From: Novosphingobium colocasiae
Lineage (GTDB): Bacteria; Pseudomonadota; Alphaproteobacteria; Sphingomonadales; Sphingomonadaceae
Assembly (NCBI RefSeq): GCF_014652555.1
Contig: NZ_BMZA01000008.1
Location: 84,141-148,140 of the forward strand
DNA length: 64,000 nt
Direction of reading: 5' to 3'
In this document: positions 34,998 through 44,008 of the stretch, piece after piece
Layout of the letters: each line of letters begins with the position of its first letter
Position numbering within the stretch: the stretch's first letter is position 1
Program-made: the position numbers and the translations under genes
Notes under the pieces: generated by a model
The model's database searches: none
Seen by the model: the letters and a program-made list of their open reading frames with translations, nothing else
Told to the model about the DNA's origin: nothing

Positions 34998-35461
34998 TGC
35001 GCGGCGCGGCGCGCTATGTGCTGGTCGCGCTGATCGCCTTTGCGGTGGCGCTGCTGGCCGCCAAGGCATCGCAGGGCCTGTTCGCGCCGCCGACCGGAAC
35101 CGGCCGGCTCCACGCATTGATGCACGAACAGCTCAAGCTCGACCCGACGCAGGATCGTCGCATCGACCTGCTGGAAGCCGGTTACGCCGGCCGGCGCAAG
35201 GCGCTGGAAGCGGATCTGGACGCTGCCAATGTCGAACTGGCCCAGGCTATCGCCCGCGAACATTCCTATGGTCCGGCCGTAGAGAAAGCGGTCGATCGAT
35301 CGCACCACGCAATGGGTGAACTGCAGAAGGCAACGCTCAGCCACGTCTTCGCCATGCGCGCGGTGCTGCGGCCTGATCAGGCAGCGCGGTTCGACATCGA
35401 GGTGGCCAAGGTCCTGACCCCGCAGCCGGAAAGCAACCCGGGCCGGGACGCGGCTGAATAG
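34994..35461 (+). CDS. CnrX-like periplasmic metal sensor
   Basis: Protein of 155 residues with an N-terminal membrane anchor (about 7-23) and an all-helical periplasmic domain. In CnrX of Cupriavidus metallidurans the metal is held by His42, His46, Glu63, His119 and Met123. Here the residues His40-x3-His44 (LHALMHEQ), Glu61 (LLEAGYAGRR), His117-x3-Met121 (SHVFAMRAV) occur at precisely the same spacing, offset by two. It should sense a transition metal in the periplasm and release the sigma factor through the CnrY-like protein. Copper or nickel/cobalt as ligand is not decided by sequence; neighbours favour copper. Confidence 0.88.
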   Translation: MMRGAARYVLVALIAFAVALLAAKASQGLFAPPTGTGRLHALMHEQLKLDPTQDRRIDLLEAGYAGRRKALEADLDAANVELAQAIAREHSYGPAVEKAVDRSHHAMGELQKATLSHVFAMRAVLRPDQAARFDIEVAKVLTPQPESNPGRDAAE

Positions 35462-35463
35462 AG

Positions 35464-36021
35464 GTGCCAGGGGCGGACGGTCCTGACGCCGATGCCGTCG
35501 CCGCAGCGCTGGCCGGGCGCGACAGCGGCTACCGCGCGCTGCTCGATCGCCACCGCGCCAGCGTGTTCCGCTATGTTCGCGGCTATACCGGCGATGAAAG
35601 CGAGGCGCTGGACCTGACGCAGGATTGCTTCATCGCCGCCTTCGCGGCGCTGCGCCGTTATGACCCGACGCGCCCGTTCCGGCCCTGGCTGATGCGGATC
35701 GCGGTCAACAAGTGCCATGACTGGTCGCGCCGCCGCGCGGTGCGCCGGATGTTCGCCTGGGCCCAGCCGCTGGATGCCGCGCTCGACATTGCCGACAGCG
35801 CGGCCGATCCTGAAGCAGCGCTGGCATCGGCCCGCGAAATCAGCCGCATCCAGGCGGCCATCGCGGCGCTGCCGGTCACCTTGCGCGAACCGCTGCTGCT
35901 CTGCACGATCGAGGGGATGGCGCAGGACGAGGCAGCGGCGGTGCTCGGGATCAGCCGCAAGGCGGTGGAAACGCGCATTTACCGGGCACGGGAGAAATTG
36001 TCCCAAGTGCTTGAGGGATAG
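35464..36021 (+). CDS. CnrH-like ECF RNA polymerase sigma factor
   Basis: Sigma factor of 185 residues; GTG start 2 bases after the sensor stop. Region 2 is visible as VFRYVRGYTGDESEALDLTQ, then RPFRPWLMRIAVNKCHDWSR, and region 4 as LPVTLREPLLLCTIEGM with the helix-turn-helix DEAAAVLGISRKAVETRIYR. It follows the anti-sigma and sensor in the order CnrY-X-H and precedes copA by 26 bases. It should bind promoters for this operon and perhaps the divergent copC-copD genes. Confidence 0.9.
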   Translation: MPGADGPDADAVAAALAGRDSGYRALLDRHRASVFRYVRGYTGDESEALDLTQDCFIAAFAALRRYDPTRPFRPWLMRIAVNKCHDWSRRRAVRRMFAWAQPLDAALDIADSAADPEAALASAREISRIQAAIAALPVTLREPLLLCTIEGMAQDEAAAVLGISRKAVETRIYRAREKLSQVLEG

Positions 36022-36047
36022 CGCTGCCGCTCGCGTAAACGAGGGCG

Positions 36048-37796
36048 ATGCTGACCAAATCTCCCTTCGATCGTCGCCGCTTCCTCGCTCATGGGACGGT
36101 CCTTGCCGCCGGCCTCGGGACAGCCGGCCTGTTCCCCGCCTGGGCGCGCTCCGGATCGGCCGGGCTGCGCACGCCCGATGTGCTTTCGGGCGATACGATT
36201 GCCCTGACGATCGCGGAAAACCATTTCGCCACCGGCGGCCGCTCGGCCCATGCGGTCATGGTCAACGACACCCTGCCCGCACCGCTGATCCGGCTGCGCG
36301 AAGGGCAGACGGTCAGGATCGCGGTGACCAACCGGCTGGCCGAGCAGACCTCGATCCACTGGCACGGGCTGCTGGTTCCGTTTCAGATGGACGGCGTGCC
36401 CGGCGTCAGCTTCCCCGGCATCGATCCGGGCCAGACCTTCACGTATGAATTCCCGGTCATCCAGGCCGGCACTTACTGGTATCACAGCCATTCCGGCATG
36501 CAGGAAGCGGTGGGCCTGTTCGGCCCACTGGTGATCGACCCCCGCGACGGTCCGGCGGATGCCTGCGAGCGCGAGCATATCCTCGTGCTGTCGGACTGGA
36601 GCCCGATGCATCCGCACGAACAGCTCCGGCGGCTCAAGCTGATGGGCGGCTATTTCAACCGTCAGAAACAGACGCTGGCCGGATTGCTGGCGGGGAAGGA
36701 CCAGCCGCTCAAGGACCGGCTCGAATGGGCCAAAATGCGGATGGACCCGACCGATATCTCCGATATCACCGGGGTAACATACAGCTACCTCGTCAACGGC
36801 CACGGCACGGCGGAGAACTGGACCGGCCTGTTCGCGCCGGGCGAGCGGGTGAAGCTGCGCGTCATCAATGCCTCGGCGATGACCAACTTCAACTTCCGCA
36901 TCCCCGGCCTGCCGCTCACCGTGGTGGCGGCGGACGGCTTGCCGGTGCAGCCGGTGGAAACCGACGAAGTCCAGATCGCCATCGCCGAGACGTATGATTT
37001 CATCGTTACCCCCGGTGCCGAGCCGGCCTATGGCGTGATCGCCGAGGCGATCGACCGGTCAGGCCAGGTCCGCGCCACGCTCGCCCGTTCCGAAGGGTTG
37101 GTTGCCCCGGTGCCCACAATCCGCAAGCGGCCGCTGCTGACCATGCGCGACATGGGCATGGACATGGCCGGGATGGACATGGGCACGAACGGCGAGATCG
37201 ACCTCAGCAAACCTGCCAACGACAGCATGTCCGGCCATTCGATGTCGATGCGCGATCCCTCGGTCGCCCCGCAAGTTCCGCTGGGCCCGGGCGTCGCCAC
37301 GCTTTCGCCGATGCCGGTCGATCGGCTGGCTGACCGGCCGACCGGGCTGGAGGACGTGGACCACCGGGTGCTGACTTATGCGGACCTGCGTTCGCGCGAA
37401 GCCAATCCCGATCCCCGCGTCCCCACCCGCCAGATCGATGTCCACCTGACCGCCAACATGGAGCGCTACATGTGGTCGCTCGACGGCGTAGCGCTGAGCG
37501 AGGGGGCCCAGCCGATCCCGTTCCGGCTGGGCGAGCGGGTGCGGGTCAACCTCATCAACGATACCATGATGCCGCACCCGATCCACCTCCACGGCCATTT
37601 CTTCGAACTGGTGACCGGCGAGCCCGGCCACCGGCCGCGCAAGCACACCGTCAATGTGCTGCCGGGCGGCAAGGCTTCGTTCGATCTCACCGCCGACGGC
37701 GAGGGCGACTGGGCGTTCCACTGCCACATGCTGCACCACATGCACTCCGGGATGATGCGCATCGTCACCGTCCGCCGCGAAGGGGGTGCAGCGTGA
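36048..37796 (+). CDS. copA: Multicopper oxidase CopA (copper resistance)
   Basis: Periplasmic oxidase of 582 residues exported by Tat (FDRRRFLAHG, residues 7-16). Copper sites are HWHG (104-107), HSHSG (146-150), HPIHLHGH (510-517) and HCHMLHHMHSGMM (558-570), which carry the type 1, 2 and 3 copper ligands. A Met/Asp-rich insert (MGMDMAGMDMG and MSGHSMSM, about residues 366-410) gives extra Cu(I) sites. It oxidises Cu(I) to Cu(II) and sequesters copper. Its end overlaps copB by one base (TGATG). Confidence 0.96.
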   Translation: MLTKSPFDRRRFLAHGTVLAAGLGTAGLFPAWARSGSAGLRTPDVLSGDTIALTIAENHFATGGRSAHAVMVNDTLPAPLIRLREGQTVRIAVTNRLAEQTSIHWHGLLVPFQMDGVPGVSFPGIDPGQTFTYEFPVIQAGTYWYHSHSGMQEAVGLFGPLVIDPRDGPADACEREHILVLSDWSPMHPHEQLRRLKLMGGYFNRQKQTLAGLLAGKDQPLKDRLEWAKMRMDPTDISDITGVTYSYLVNGHGTAENWTGLFAPGERVKLRVINASAMTNFNFRIPGLPLTVVAADGLPVQPVETDEVQIAIAETYDFIVTPGAEPAYGVIAEAIDRSGQVRATLARSEGLVAPVPTIRKRPLLTMRDMGMDMAGMDMGTNGEIDLSKPANDSMSGHSMSMRDPSVAPQVPLGPGVATLSPMPVDRLADRPTGLEDVDHRVLTYADLRSREANPDPRVPTRQIDVHLTANMERYMWSLDGVALSEGAQPIPFRLGERVRVNLINDTMMPHPIHLHGHFFELVTGEPGHRPRKHTVNVLPGGKASFDLTADGEGDWAFHCHMLHHMHSGMMRIVTVRREGGAA

Positions 37797-38809
37797 TGCG
37801 CCGCCCGTTCGCCGCCGCCCTGATCGCCGCGCCTGCCCTGCTGATCGCAACGCCAGCCCTGGCACAGGACGCGACCGATCCGCATGCCGGAATGGATCAT
37901 GGCTCGATGAATATGTCCGGAATGGACCATTCCGGGACGGATCACGCGGGCATGGACATGTCCGGGCCCGAGCCGGACGCCGCAGACGAGGGTGCCGAGA
38001 GCACTGCGGTCGCCGAACCTGCCGCCCACGCCGGGCATAACGCAGCATCGCCCCCCTCGGCCGCCGACACGCCCGGCAACGCCCCGCCGCCACCGGTGCC
38101 GGCCGACATGGCGGCAGAGGCATTCTATCCGCGCGCGGTCATGCAACGGTCGTTGAACGCAACGCTGGCGGAGATGCGCTTCCGGGGCAGCGCGGTGCAG
38201 GTGGATCAGCTCGAATATCGCGCCAACAACGGCAAGGACGGCTACGGCTTCGAAGGCATGGCGTGGTACGGCGGCGACATCGATCGCGCGGTGCTGGGCT
38301 TTCGCGGCGAAGGCGCTTTCGGCGAAACGCCCGAGACGTTGGAGCTCTCCGGAACCTGGCGGCACGCGCTCGATCCCTGGTACAACCTCCAGTTGGGCTT
38401 GCGGCAGGACCTGGGCACCGGACCAGACCGGACCTATGCGCTGATCGGGATAGAAGGACTGGCACCTTACTGGCTCGAAGTCGATGGCCAGTTGCTGCTT
38501 TCGAACAAGGGCGATGTCCGGGCGCGGGCCGGGGTTGCCACCAACCTGCGGATCACCAATCGCCTGATCCTCGAACCGGAAGCCGAGATCGACCTGGCAT
38601 TCCAGGACATCCCCGAAATTGCCATCGCCAGCGGTCTGGAGAAGATCGAGCTATCAGCGCGCCTGCGCTACGAATTCAGCGGCATGTTCGCGCCCTATGT
38701 CGGCGTGTTCTGGGAACGCAAGCTGGGCGACACGGCGCGGCTGGCACGCGCGCAGGGTGAAGGTGCCGGCACCGTTTCCGCTGCGGCCGGGGTGCGCTTC
38801 GCCTTCTGA
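37796..38809 (+). CDS. copB: Outer-membrane copper resistance protein CopB
   Basis: Outer-membrane protein of 337 residues. Signal peptide ends at PALAQD, followed by Met/His repeats (GMDHGSMNMSG and GMDHSG, GMDMSG, residues about 28-62) that bind copper, a Pro/Ala linker to 100, and a barrel domain with YPRAVMQRSLNATLAEM, EGMAWYGGDIDRAVL and a terminal VRFAF. The ATG that overlaps the copA stop was taken; a GTG three bases before it is possible. Works with CopA in holding copper outside the cytoplasm. Confidence 0.94.
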   Translation: MRRPFAAALIAAPALLIATPALAQDATDPHAGMDHGSMNMSGMDHSGTDHAGMDMSGPEPDAADEGAESTAVAEPAAHAGHNAASPPSAADTPGNAPPPPVPADMAAEAFYPRAVMQRSLNATLAEMRFRGSAVQVDQLEYRANNGKDGYGFEGMAWYGGDIDRAVLGFRGEGAFGETPETLELSGTWRHALDPWYNLQLGLRQDLGTGPDRTYALIGIEGLAPYWLEVDGQLLLSNKGDVRARAGVATNLRITNRLILEPEAEIDLAFQDIPEIAIASGLEKIELSARLRYEFSGMFAPYVGVFWERKLGDTARLARAQGEGAGTVSAAAGVRFAF

Positions 38810-38963
38810 TGGCCTGGCGGGAAGGCCCTACAGAGCGCTCCTGAACCCCGCATAGCGGCGGAAAACCGGATATGCCGTGCCCCGGCCGGGCGACAGCATC
38901 ACGGACCCGCCGTGCCCGTGAGTAGGGCAGCACATTCTGCCGCAGGCTGGCCAATCTGGCACC

Positions 38964-39686
38964 ATGATCCCTGGCCGCTTCCTGTCCGCGCTGTCCCGAT
39001 GCTGCCTTGCGCTGGGCCTGGGATGGGGCGCATCGGTCACGAACAGCGCCCACGCCGAAACGCAGACCACCGGGCTGGTCGAGCTGTTCGAAATGCATGT
39101 TGGCGAGGATGTCGACCAGATGCTTTTCAGCACCACCTTCGTGACCGGCGACGACCGCCATGGCGCGACGCTGATGGTGGATGGTGGCGGCGATGTCGGC
39201 CCGCGTATAAAGGAGGTGATCGGTCACCTCCTCTATACTCTCAACCCGCAGGGCAATCAGCAACTCCTGATCGGCATTCGCCAGGATTTCCGCGATGGCC
39301 CGGACCTCAGTCACGCGGCGCTTGGCGTCAGCGTCAACCTGGGGACAGTGCTGAGCGCGGAGCATTACCTCTATCTCTCCGAAAGGGGCAATGTCACGGG
39401 TTCGGCAGAGGTTGTGGGCTATATCAAGGCCGGTCCCGCCGTCACCATCGAGCCGCGCGTCTCGATAGGCTGGGCCCCTTCCGGCATTCGCGCCGAAGAC
39501 ACCGGTGCAGGGTTCACCGACATGGCGGCAGCATTGCGCGTGCGTCGCCAGCTAGGCCCGGTATTCAACCTCTATGCCGGCGTAATCCACGAGCGTCTGC
39601 TCGGCCGCACGCGCGTCATCGCATCGGCGAATGGCGATACCAGGAACACCACGCGGCTGATAATCGGGATGGGGGCCAGCTTCTGA
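38964..39686 (+). CDS. CopB-like outer-membrane protein lacking the Met/His-rich region
   Basis: Protein of 240 residues with a signal peptide ending at SAHA. Its barrel resembles that of CopB: GIRQDFRDGPDLSHAALGVS here parallels GLRQDLGTGPDRTYALIGIE in CopB, and both end in a terminal Phe (GMGASF here). The Met/His copper-binding segment is absent and the front quarter of the barrel is shorter. It follows copB after 154 bases and probably belongs to the same unit. A diverged copy with a changed role, or a copper pore without the storage segment, are possible. Confidence 0.78.
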   Translation: MIPGRFLSALSRCCLALGLGWGASVTNSAHAETQTTGLVELFEMHVGEDVDQMLFSTTFVTGDDRHGATLMVDGGGDVGPRIKEVIGHLLYTLNPQGNQQLLIGIRQDFRDGPDLSHAALGVSVNLGTVLSAEHYLYLSERGNVTGSAEVVGYIKAGPAVTIEPRVSIGWAPSGIRAEDTGAGFTDMAAALRVRRQLGPVFNLYAGVIHERLLGRTRVIASANGDTRNTTRLIIGMGASF

Positions 39687-39698
39687 CCGGCAATCGGG

Positions 39699-40847
39699 TC
39701 AGTCGGCCAGCCAGTGCCGTGCCAGCGCCACGTGCAGCCGGATGCCGGTTTCCATCACGTCATCGTTGAAATCGTAATGCGGGTTGTGCAGCGGCGGCGG
39801 ATTCTCACCCCGTCCCTGCCCCAGCCACAGATATGCGCCGGGCCGCTGCTGAAGCATGAACGAGAAATCCTCCGACGTCGCCGCCGGTTCGCGCGCGAGC
39901 AACGCCTCGCCCACGCTTGCGGCGATAGTCAGCGCATCGTGCGCGGCGGCGGGATCGTTGATCGTCGCCGGATAGTAGCGATCGTAATCAAAGCGCGCGG
40001 TCACTTCGAACGAAGCTTCGATGCCGCGCAGGATCTGGCGCATGCGTTCCTCGATCCGGTCCTGCACCGCTGGATCGAAGCTGCGCACGGTGCCGCCGAC
40101 GCGGACCGAGGCGGGCAGCACGTTGTGGGCGTGGCCACCATGGATCTCCGTCACCGACAGGACCGCGTTGGCCGACGGCGGCACATCGCGGCCGATCACG
40201 GTGTTGAGTTGCTGGACCAGGCTGGCGGCGGCAAGGATGGTGTCGGGCGTATCGTGCGGCAGCGCGGCGTGGCCGCCCCGGCCGACGATCTCGATCGCGA
40301 ACTTGTCCGCCGCGCCCATGATGGGGCCGGGGCGGGTGGCGATGGTCCCTGCCGGCAGCGCGGGCCAGTTGTGCAGGGCATAGACGCGCTCGCAGTCGAA
40401 CCGTTCGAACAGCCCGTCCTCGATCATCGCCCGCGCGCCGCCCAGCCCTTCCTCGGCGGGCTGGAAGATGAAGTGGACCGTCCCGGAAAACTGCGGATCA
40501 CGCGCCAGGACTTGCGCGGCACCGAGCAGCATGGCGACATGACCATCGTGGCCGCAGCCGTGGAAACAGCCCGGCACCGTGCTTTGCCAGGCAAGGCCGG
40601 TGCGTTCCTCGATCGGCAGCGCGTCCATGTCGGCGCGCAGGCCGAGCGTGCGCGGGCCGTGGCCTGCGCGCAGCACGCCGACCACGCCCGTACCGCCGAT
40701 CCCTTCATGCACCTCCAGCCCGGTCTCGCGCAGCACCTTGGCGATCCGCGCGGCGGTGCCGTGTTCGGCAAAGCCCAGTTCGGGGCGTGCGTGGATATCG
40801 CGGCGCAGCGCCACCAGCGGGGCGAGCAGCGGGGTGATTTCGTTCAT
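39699..40847 (-). CDS. M20 family metallo-amidohydrolase (hippurate hydrolase-like)
   Basis: Cytoplasmic amidase/deacylase of 382 residues. The ATG gives MNEITPLLAPLVALRRDIHA with the usual RRDIHxxPELGFxEHxTA start; the extension of the frame is the shadow of the Lrp gene. Metal-site and catalytic marks are GLRADMDALPI, CGHDGHVAML (Cys/His ligands) and AEEGLGGARAMI (general base Glu). Members remove acyl groups from N-acyl amino acids or related amides. It ends the long leftward catabolic train, 19 bases behind an Lrp-type regulator. Confidence 0.92.
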   Translation of the reverse strand: MNEITPLLAPLVALRRDIHARPELGFAEHGTAARIAKVLRETGLEVHEGIGGTGVVGVLRAGHGPRTLGLRADMDALPIEERTGLAWQSTVPGCFHGCGHDGHVAMLLGAAQVLARDPQFSGTVHFIFQPAEEGLGGARAMIEDGLFERFDCERVYALHNWPALPAGTIATRPGPIMGAADKFAIEIVGRGGHAALPHDTPDTILAAASLVQQLNTVIGRDVPPSANAVLSVTEIHGGHAHNVLPASVRVGGTVRSFDPAVQDRIEERMRQILRGIEASFEVTARFDYDRYYPATINDPAAAHDALTIAASVGEALLAREPAATSEDFSFMLQQRPGAYLWLGQGRGENPPPLHNPHYDFNDDVMETGIRLHVALARHWLAD

Positions 40848-40866
40848 GCGGGCGCGGGTCCGGTGC

Positions 40867-41352
40867 TCATTCGCCGAACAGGTTCTGGATCGGGAAGTGG
40901 TGCTTGATGAAAGGGCTCTTGATGACGACGTAGCTGAAGTATTTCTCGATGCCGTAATCGCTCTCCAGCATCTCCTCGATGATCGCCTGATAGTGGGCGA
41001 CGCCGCGGGCGACGAACTTGAGCAGATAATCGTAGCCGCCGCTGACAAGGTGGCATTCGACCACCTCGTCCAGCTTGGCGATGCGCATCTCGAACCGGGA
41101 AAAGTCACCCCGGCGGTGTTCGCTGAGCGTGACTTCGGTGAAGACGGTCAGGAACTCGCCCAGCTTGTTGAGATTGATGTGGGCCCCGTAGCCGGTGATA
41201 TAGCCCGCGCTCTCCAGCCGCTTGACCCGGGTCAGGCAGGGGCTGGGCGAAAGCCCCACCGCATCCGACAACTCGACATTGGTGATCCGGCCCGATTGCT
41301 GGAGCTTGGCGAGGATCTTGAGATCGATGCGATCGAGCTTGGGGCCGAACAT
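40867..41352 (-). CDS. Lrp/AsnC family transcriptional regulator
   Basis: DNA-binding regulator of 161 residues. N-terminal winged helix-turn-helix: LDRIDLKILAKLQQSGRITN (about 6-25) and the recognition helix in VGLSPSPCLTRVKRLESAGY (about 33-52). The C-terminal RAM domain has VVECHLVSGGYDYLLKFVAR, the usual effector-binding strand. The start at MFGPKLDRID was set by the family; a longer frame exists. Enclosed by an aminotransferase gene (23 bases) and the amidohydrolase gene (19 bases), it likely senses an amino-acid-like substrate or product and controls the cluster. Confidence 0.93.
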   Translation of the reverse strand: MFGPKLDRIDLKILAKLQQSGRITNVELSDAVGLSPSPCLTRVKRLESAGYITGYGAHINLNKLGEFLTVFTEVTLSEHRRGDFSRFEMRIAKLDEVVECHLVSGGYDYLLKFVARGVAHYQAIIEEMLESDYGIEKYFSYVVIKSPFIKHHFPIQNLFGE

Positions 41353-41375
41353 TGCTGATTTTCCCGCCTTTTTCT

Positions 41376-42785
41376 TCAGACCACGGCGCTGCGTATATCG
41401 GGCATATCGAGCAGTTGGTCGAGCGACGTTTCCACCCGTTCGAATATAACCGCCATCTCGTCCTCCGAACAGCACAGCGCCGGGGCGAAGCCGATGACCG
41501 CGTTCGCGAAACAGCGCACGATGACGCCGTTGTCCCAGGTCAGCTTGCCCAGCCTGCCGCCGATATCGAGCGCGGGATCGAACCCGGCCCGGGTCGCCTT
41601 GTTGCTGACCAGTTCGATCGCGCCAAGCATGCCGCGCCCGCGCGTATCGCCGACCAGCGGGTGGGCGCGGATGCGATCGAGATGGGCGGCAAAGGCGCGG
41701 CCGGTGCGCACGCCGTTTTCCAGCAGGCCGTTCTCGTAAAGGCGGATCACCTCCAGCGCCACGGCGGCGCTGACCGGGTGGCCGGAATAAGTGAAGCCAT
41801 GGCCCACCGCCAGTTCGGGCGGAGCGGAATCGGCGATCGCCTGATAGACGTGGTCGGCCATGAACACCGCACCCATCGGCGCGTAGCCGGCGGTCAGCCC
41901 CTTGGCCACGGTCATGAAATCGGGCGATACGCCCTCGTCGTCGCAGGCGAACATCGGGCCGGTGCGGCCGAACCCGGTGATCACTTCATCGACCAGCATC
42001 AGGATGCCGAGCCGGTCGCAGCATTCGCGCAGCGCCTTGAGCCAGCCGCGCGGCGGCACGATGACCCCGCCCGATCCCTGGATCGGCTCGCAGCAGAACG
42101 CAGCGACGTTCTCCGCCCCCAGCTCCGCCACTTTGGCTTCCAGCGCGGCCACGGTGGAGGCGATCACCGCCGCATCGTCATCGCCTTGCGGGTGGCGATA
42201 GGGATAGGGCGAGGCAATATGGTGCTGCCACGGGCGCGGCAGATCGAAGCCGCGATGGAACGCGGGCAGCGCAGTCAGCCCGGCCCCGGTCGAGCTGGAG
42301 CCGTGATAGCCCCAGTCGAGAGCGACGAACTGCTTCTTGGCCGGTTTGCCGATGGCGTTGAAATAATGGGTGATATAGCGGATCGCGCTGTCCACCGCGT
42401 CCGAACCGCCGAGCGTGAAGTAGACGTGATCGAGCCCGGGCGGGGTCAGCGCGGTCAGCTTTTCGGCCAGCAGGATCGTCGGCTCGCTGCCGAAATGGAA
42501 GTAGCCGGTGGCATAAGGCAGCTTGCGCATCTGCTCGGTCGCGGCGGCGACGATCGATTCCTGGCCATAGCCGACATTGACGCACCACAGCCCGGCGAAA
42601 GCGTCGATCACGCGCTTGCCGTCGATATCGGTCAGCCACATCCCGTCGCCCGACGCCAGCACGCGCGCCCCGTGGGCTTCGTGGCCGCGAAACGAGGTGA
42701 CCGGATGGATCAGGTGGGCGCGATCGAGATCGACCAGCGAGCGGTTGGAGAGTGTGGCGGTCTGGGCGTGCGGCGTATTGTGCAT
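41376..42785 (-). CDS. Class III (omega-) aminotransferase
   Basis: PLP enzyme of 469 residues. Seen: MWLTDIDGKRVIDAFAGLWC near 49-68, the glycine/serine cofactor loop LGGSDAVDSAIRY near 124-136, ILMLVDEVITGFGRTG near 252-267 and the PLP lysine K295 in TVAKGLTAGYAPMG. The pattern fits beta-alanine/omega-amino acid:pyruvate transaminases and SpuC-like diamine transaminases. A semialdehyde product could be used by the succinate-semialdehyde-type dehydrogenase two genes upstream. Exact amine donor unknown. Confidence 0.92.
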   Translation of the reverse strand: MHNTPHAQTATLSNRSLVDLDRAHLIHPVTSFRGHEAHGARVLASGDGMWLTDIDGKRVIDAFAGLWCVNVGYGQESIVAAATEQMRKLPYATGYFHFGSEPTILLAEKLTALTPPGLDHVYFTLGGSDAVDSAIRYITHYFNAIGKPAKKQFVALDWGYHGSSSTGAGLTALPAFHRGFDLPRPWQHHIASPYPYRHPQGDDDAAVIASTVAALEAKVAELGAENVAAFCCEPIQGSGGVIVPPRGWLKALRECCDRLGILMLVDEVITGFGRTGPMFACDDEGVSPDFMTVAKGLTAGYAPMGAVFMADHVYQAIADSAPPELAVGHGFTYSGHPVSAAVALEVIRLYENGLLENGVRTGRAFAAHLDRIRAHPLVGDTRGRGMLGAIELVSNKATRAGFDPALDIGGRLGKLTWDNGVIVRCFANAVIGFAPALCCSEDEMAVIFERVETSLDQLLDMPDIRSAVV

Positions 42786-42921
42786 GCCGCCGATGCTACG
42801 CCTGCCGATCAGGGGGATGCGCTGAAAACGACATTTCCCGAAGGCTGGGGAAGGGTCTGTCCCGGCCGAGGCGGCATTTTCTGCCGCCGCCCGGCCGGGG
42901 CGTTTCGCGGGCGGGGCCGCG

Positions 42922-44001
42922 TCAGCCGATCAGGCTGGCGATGGCCTTGCCGCAGGCCTCCGTACTGGCGGAACCGGACAGGTCGCGGGTGCGGCCGTTG
43001 TCGCTGACCAGCGTCGCCTCGATCGCGCCCATGATGGCAGCGGCAGCCTCTGCCTCGCCCAGATGCTCCAGCATCATCACGGCGGACCACACTTGCCCGA
43101 CCGGATTGGCGATGCCCTGCCCCGCAATATCGGGAGCCGAACCGTGGACCGGTTCGAACAGCGACGGGAAACGCCCGTCCGGGTTGATGTTGGCCGAAGG
43201 CGCGACGCCGATGGTACCGGTGCAGGCCGGGCCAAGGTCGGACAGGATATCGCCGAACAGGTTGGAGGCGACCACCACGTCGAAGCGCTGCGGGTTCATC
43301 ACGAACTGCGCGGTCAGGATATCGATGTGGTACTTGTCATGCGTCACGCCCGGATATTCCGGCGCGATCGCTTCCACCCGCGCATCCCAGAACGGCATGG
43401 TGATGGCGATGCCGTTGGACTTGGTCGCACTGGTCAGGTGCCGGCGCTCGCGCTTCGACGCGAGATCGAAAGCGTAGCGCAGCACGCGATCCACGCCGTG
43501 GCGGGTCATCACCGTTTCCTGGATCACGATCTCGCGATCGGTACCGGGGAACATGTGCCCGCCGACCGAACTGTATTCGCCCTCGGTATTCTCGCGCACC
43601 ACCCAGAAATCGATATCGCCCGGCTTGCGACCGGCCAGCGGGCAAGGGACACCGGGCATCAGCCGCACCGGGCGCAAGTTGACGTACTGGTCGTATTCAC
43701 GGCGGAACTGCAGCAGCGATTGCCACAGCGAAATGTGGTCAGGCACGGTATCGGGCCAGCCCACCGCACCGAAGAACAGCGCATCGACCCCGTCCAGCCG
43801 CGCCTTCCAGTCATCCGGCATCATCTGGCCATGGCGGGCGTAATAATCGCAGCAGGCGAAATCGTGCCATTCAAGGTCCAGCGTGAAACCGAACGCCGCA
43901 GCGGCGGCTTCCAGCGCGCGCACGCCTTCGGGCATGACTTCCTTGCCGATCCCGTCACCGGGGATGACGGCGATGCGATAGCGGCGGTCGGTGTTGGTCA
44001 T
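42922..44001 (-). CDS. Isopropylmalate/tartrate dehydrogenase family (TtuC/DmlA-like)
   Basis: Decarboxylating NAD-dependent dehydrogenase of 359 residues. Start ATG gives MTNTDRRYRIAVIPGDGIGK. Marks: IPGDGIGKEV near 13-22, LFFGAVGWPD, the substrate-loop Arg set FRREYDQYVNLRPVRL, the metal/active site DFWVVRENTEGEYSSVGG and GDILSDLGPACTGTIGVAPS, and the NAD site EPVHGSAPDIAGQGIANPVG. The sequence WxSLLQFRREYDQYVNLRP is that of tartrate or D-malate dehydrogenases rather than leucine-pathway LeuB. It is 7 bases after the aldehyde dehydrogenase gene in the same unit. Confidence 0.9.
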   Translation of the reverse strand: MTNTDRRYRIAVIPGDGIGKEVMPEGVRALEAAAAAFGFTLDLEWHDFACCDYYARHGQMMPDDWKARLDGVDALFFGAVGWPDTVPDHISLWQSLLQFRREYDQYVNLRPVRLMPGVPCPLAGRKPGDIDFWVVRENTEGEYSSVGGHMFPGTDREIVIQETVMTRHGVDRVLRYAFDLASKRERRHLTSATKSNGIAITMPFWDARVEAIAPEYPGVTHDKYHIDILTAQFVMNPQRFDVVVASNLFGDILSDLGPACTGTIGVAPSANINPDGRFPSLFEPVHGSAPDIAGQGIANPVGQVWSAVMMLEHLGEAEAAAAIMGAIEATLVSDNGRTRDLSGSASTEACGKAIASLIG

Positions 44002-44008
44002 GATCGTC

